DNA of 7,096 bases, taken from the NCBI GenBank assembly GCA_902766845.1, contig CACXFD010000192.1, positions 1 to 7,096 of the forward strand, read 5' to 3'. Within the stretch, counting starts at the first letter, position 1. Each line of letters opens with the position of its first letter. Below the pieces are notes generated by a model, which saw nothing but the letters and a program-made list of their open reading frames with translations, had not been told where the DNA came from and made no database searches. Of the stretch, positions 4,771 to 7,096 are shown piece after piece. The stretch comes from an uncultured Lachnospiraceae bacterium (lineage in GTDB: Bacteria; Bacillota; Clostridia; Lachnospirales; Lachnospiraceae). The translations under genes were made by a program, and so were the position numbers.

Positions 4771-6044
4771 AGATACTGATCGTCGGAAGCGGCGGACGGG
4801 AACATACGCTGGCCTGGAAGATCGCGCAGAGCCCGCGCGTCACGAAGATCTACTGCGCGCCCGGCAACGCTGGAATCGCGCAGATCGCCGAGTGCGTGGC
4901 CATCAAGCCCATGGAGTTCGATAAGCTGACCGCATTCGCGAAGGAAAAGCAGATCGACCTGACTGTGGTCGGCATGGACGACCCGTTGGTCGGAGGCATC
5001 GTGGACGCGTTCGAGGCGGAAGGCCTGCGCGTGTTCGGACCGCGGAAGAACGCGGCCATCATCGAAGGCTCCAAGGCGTTTTCCAAAGACCTGATGAAGA
5101 AATACGGGATCCCGACCGCGGCCTATGAGACGTTCACGGACGCGGAGAGCGCGCTCGCGTATCTGCGCGGGGGCGTGAAGTTCCCGATCGTTTTAAAGGC
5201 GGACGGTCTGGCCCTCGGCAAGGGCGTCCTGATCTGCAAAGACCTGCCGGAGGCCGAGGCGGGCGTCGACGAACTGATGCGCGAGAAGCGGTTCGGCGCG
5301 GCCGGCGATACGATCGTGATCGAAGAGTTCATGACCGGCCGCGAGGTCAGCGTGCTGTCCTTCGTGGACGGAAAGACCCTGCGTGTGATGACGAGCGCGC
5401 AGGACCACAAGCGTGCGAAGGACGGAGATCGGGGCCTCAATACCGGCGGCATGGGCACGTTCTCTCCGAGCCCGTTCTTTACCAAAGAGATCGAAGAGGA
5501 GTGCATGCGGACCATTTTCCGGCCCACCGTGGAGGCCATGGCAGCCGAAGGGCGTCCGTTTGCCGGCGTCCTGTTCTTCGGGCTCATGCTGACCGCGGAC
5601 GGGCCCAAGGTGCTGGAATATAACGCGCGCTTCGGCGATCCGGAGACACAGGTCGTGCTGCCGCGCATGAAGAACGATATCGTGGACGTCTTTGAGGCCT
5701 GCGTCGACGGGACGCTGGACCGCATCGAACTGGCTTTTGAGGATAATGCCGCGGTCTGCGTGGTGCTCGCGTCGGACGGCTATCCCGAGCACTATGAGAA
5801 GGGGCTTCCGATCAGCGGTCTGGAAAGCTTCGAAGGCGACCCCTCGCATTTCGTGTTCCACGCCGGAACGGCTGTTGACGCGGAGGGCCGAATCGTGACG
5901 AACGGCGGCCGCGTGCTCGGCGTGACGGCGCTCGGCGCGGATCTTCATGAGGCGCGCCGGGAAGCGTACGCGGCCACCGAGCGGATCTCGTTCGCGAACA
6001 AGTACATGCGCCATGATATCGGAAAGGCTATCGACGAGGCATGA
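4767..6044 (+). CDS. purD: Phosphoribosylamine-glycine ligase (GAR synthetase)
   Basis: PurD uses ATP to join phosphoribosylamine and glycine, giving GAR, the second step of purine synthesis and the substrate of PurN encoded just upstream. The 425 residues match the bacterial monofunctional length. The ATP-grasp architecture is complete: N-terminal domain with GSGGREHTLAWK (7-18), PGNAGI (32-37) and FGP (90-92); central GSKAFSK (101-107), KADGLALGKGVLI (144-156) and EEFMTGREVSVL (186-197); the substrate and ATP loop QDHKRAKDG (212-220) with LNTGGMG (224-230); and the metal site EYNARFGDPETQVVLPR (274-290). The C-terminal domain has SDGYPEHYEKG (336-346), HAGT (365-368) and VLGVTALG (383-390). 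The stop overlaps the next gene by 4 nt. In many Bacillota purH sits between purN and purD; here it is absent. No defects seen. Confidence 0.98.
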   Translation: MKILIVGSGGREHTLAWKIAQSPRVTKIYCAPGNAGIAQIAECVAIKPMEFDKLTAFAKEKQIDLTVVGMDDPLVGGIVDAFEAEGLRVFGPRKNAAIIEGSKAFSKDLMKKYGIPTAAYETFTDAESALAYLRGGVKFPIVLKADGLALGKGVLICKDLPEAEAGVDELMREKRFGAAGDTIVIEEFMTGREVSVLSFVDGKTLRVMTSAQDHKRAKDGDRGLNTGGMGTFSPSPFFTKEIEEECMRTIFRPTVEAMAAEGRPFAGVLFFGLMLTADGPKVLEYNARFGDPETQVVLPRMKNDIVDVFEACVDGTLDRIELAFEDNAAVCVVLASDGYPEHYEKGLPISGLESFEGDPSHFVFHAGTAVDAEGRIVTNGGRVLGVTALGADLHEARREAYAATERISFANKYMRHDIGKAIDEA

Positions 6045-7087
6045 GCGGGGCAGATTGCGGCATGGCCGGGGCACCGAACGGCGCGGCCGGGGCGGCCGGC
6101 GTCTTGACCGGTCCGGACTTTGCCGGACAGATCGAGACCGGGATCCGGAAGAAATATCACGATTCCCTGTTCTCACCGTTCGCGATCGCGTGCCGGGATT
6201 ATGAACTGTTGTCCCCGGGAGACCGTGTGGCGGTCTGCATCTCGGGCGGAAAGGATTCGATGCTGATGGCGAAGCTCTTCCAGGAGCTTCGCCGTCATCA
6301 TAAATTCGACTTCGACCTGACGTTCCTGGTCATGGATCCGGGCTACAGCGCGGCCAACCGCGCGCAGATCGAAAAGAACGCGGCGCTCCTGGACGTGCCG
6401 GTGCAGATCTTCGAATCGGAGATCTTCGACGCGGTGGATACCGTCGTCAAGAACCCCTGCTACCTGTGCGCGCGCATGCGCCGCGGCCATCTGTACGCGA
6501 AGGCGAAGGAGCTCGGCTGCAACAAGATCGCGCTGGGCCATCATTATGACGACGTGATCGAGACGATCCTGATGGGCATGCTCTACGGCGGACAGGTCCA
6601 GACCATGATGCCGAAGATCGTCAGCACCAACTTTCCGGGCATGGAGCTGATCCGGCCCATGTATTACATCCGCGAGGCGGACATCTGCCGCTGGCGGGAC
6701 GATAACGGCCTCGTCTTCCTGCAGTGCGCCTGCCACTTCACCGAGGCGAACGCGTCGGCGCTGGAGAACGGGGAACCGGCCCCGTCCAAGCGCCAGGAGG
6801 TCAAGCATCTGATCGCGGAGCTGTCCAAGACCAACCCGCATGTGGCGGCCAACATCTTCCGAAGCGTCGAGAACGTGAACCTGTCGACCGTCATCGCCTA
6901 TAAGGCGGGCGGGCAGAAGCACCATTTTCTCGAGTGGTACGGACGGGAAGGCGCGGCGCCGGCCGGCCGGGAGCCGGAGAAGGCAGAAGGCGGCGCTTTC
7001 GGAGCCGCGCCCGTAGAGGGCGGGACGGATGCCCGCGACGGTTCTGCAGAAGAAACAAAAGAATCAAAGGTGAAATCCGAAAAATAA
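6041..7087 (+). CDS. TtcA-family PP-loop tRNA thiolation protein with extended tails
   Basis: The core (about 28-300) is a PP-loop ATPase of the TtcA/TtuA group, whose members adenylate a tRNA base and insert sulfur through an oxygen-sensitive [4Fe-4S] cluster; TtcA itself makes 2-thiocytidine-32. Visible motifs are the PP-loop CISGGKDS (66-73), LVMDPGY (96-102), PCYLCARMRRG (139-149) with Cys140 and Cys143, LGHHYDDVIETILMGMLYGG (165-184), IRPMYYIREADI (204-215) and LQCACHF (227-233) with Cys229 and Cys231. Cys140, Cys143 and Cys229 fit the three cluster ligands of TtcA. The first ~25 residues are Gly/Ala-rich and residues ~301-348 form an acidic, low-complexity tail; neither belongs to the usual core. 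ATG 6041 overlaps the purD stop (ATGA) and is preferred, although only GAGG 1 nt upstream serves it; ATG 6062 is possible. The tRNA target in this organism is unknown. Confidence 0.9.
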   Translation: MSGADCGMAGAPNGAAGAAGVLTGPDFAGQIETGIRKKYHDSLFSPFAIACRDYELLSPGDRVAVCISGGKDSMLMAKLFQELRRHHKFDFDLTFLVMDPGYSAANRAQIEKNAALLDVPVQIFESEIFDAVDTVVKNPCYLCARMRRGHLYAKAKELGCNKIALGHHYDDVIETILMGMLYGGQVQTMMPKIVSTNFPGMELIRPMYYIREADICRWRDDNGLVFLQCACHFTEANASALENGEPAPSKRQEVKHLIAELSKTNPHVAANIFRSVENVNLSTVIAYKAGGQKHHFLEWYGREGAAPAGREPEKAEGGAFGAAPVEGGTDARDGSAEETKESKVKSEK

Positions 7088-7096
7088 TTAAGTGAA

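Noticed and set aside
5193..6176. Antisense open frame of 327 codons opposite purD
   Set aside because: It mirrors the conserved purD coding sequence and shows no recognisable domain.
6173..6925. Antisense open frame of 250 codons opposite the TtcA-like gene
   Set aside because: Shadow frame; the opposite strand carries SGGKDS and the conserved cysteine motifs.

Overview
The window is a compact, GC-rich (roughly 60-65 % by eye) block of nucleotide-biosynthesis genes, all on the + strand. It suggests a high-GC member of the Bacillota, most likely class Clostridia (Lachnospiraceae-like). The reasons are the NAD-linked PyrK/PyrD type of dihydroorotate dehydrogenase, strong AGGAGG-type ribosome binding sites, the Clostridia flavour of PurN (GKGYYG) and PurE (GAGMSAALPG), and a TtcA-like PP-loop protein of the kind I associate with that group. 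The taxonomic call is an inference from motifs, not from a search.

Layout: (1) 1-1726 is the end of a pyrimidine operon: the last 17 codons of pyrK, then pyrD (class 1B, GTG start overlapping the pyrK stop) and pyrE. (2) 1727-2630 is a junction with two small membrane-protein genes of unknown function, a 49-residue glycine-patterned hydrophobic peptide and a 169-residue protein with an acidic, coiled-coil-like N-terminus and three predicted membrane spans. They are followed by a 135-bp spacer with GC hairpins. (3) 2631-6044 is a purine operon, purE-purM-purN-purD, with a 7-nt overlap between purM and purN and a 4-nt overlap between purN and purD. (4) 6041-7087 is a TtcA-type tRNA thiolation enzyme, joined to purD by an ATGA overlap and carrying unusual low-complexity tails at both ends. 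The last ~46 bases of the window drop abruptly to about a quarter GC.

How the genes work together: PyrK/PyrD oxidise dihydroorotate to orotate and PyrE joins orotate to PRPP to give OMP. On the purine side PurD makes GAR, PurN formylates it, PurM closes the imidazole ring to AIR and PurE carboxylates AIR at the CAIR step. The other purine steps (purF, purL/Q/S, purC, purB, purH, and purK if it exists) are not in the window. I see no hairpin followed by a T-run between genes, so one long pyr-pur transcript is possible.

Most of the window is ordinary housekeeping. The points worth a second look are a PurE that has lost the usual class I histidine in its second active-site loop, the two uncharacterised membrane proteins between pyr and pur genes, and the extended TtcA-like protein coupled to purD. 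I found no mobile element, CRISPR array, RNA gene or clearly new system.
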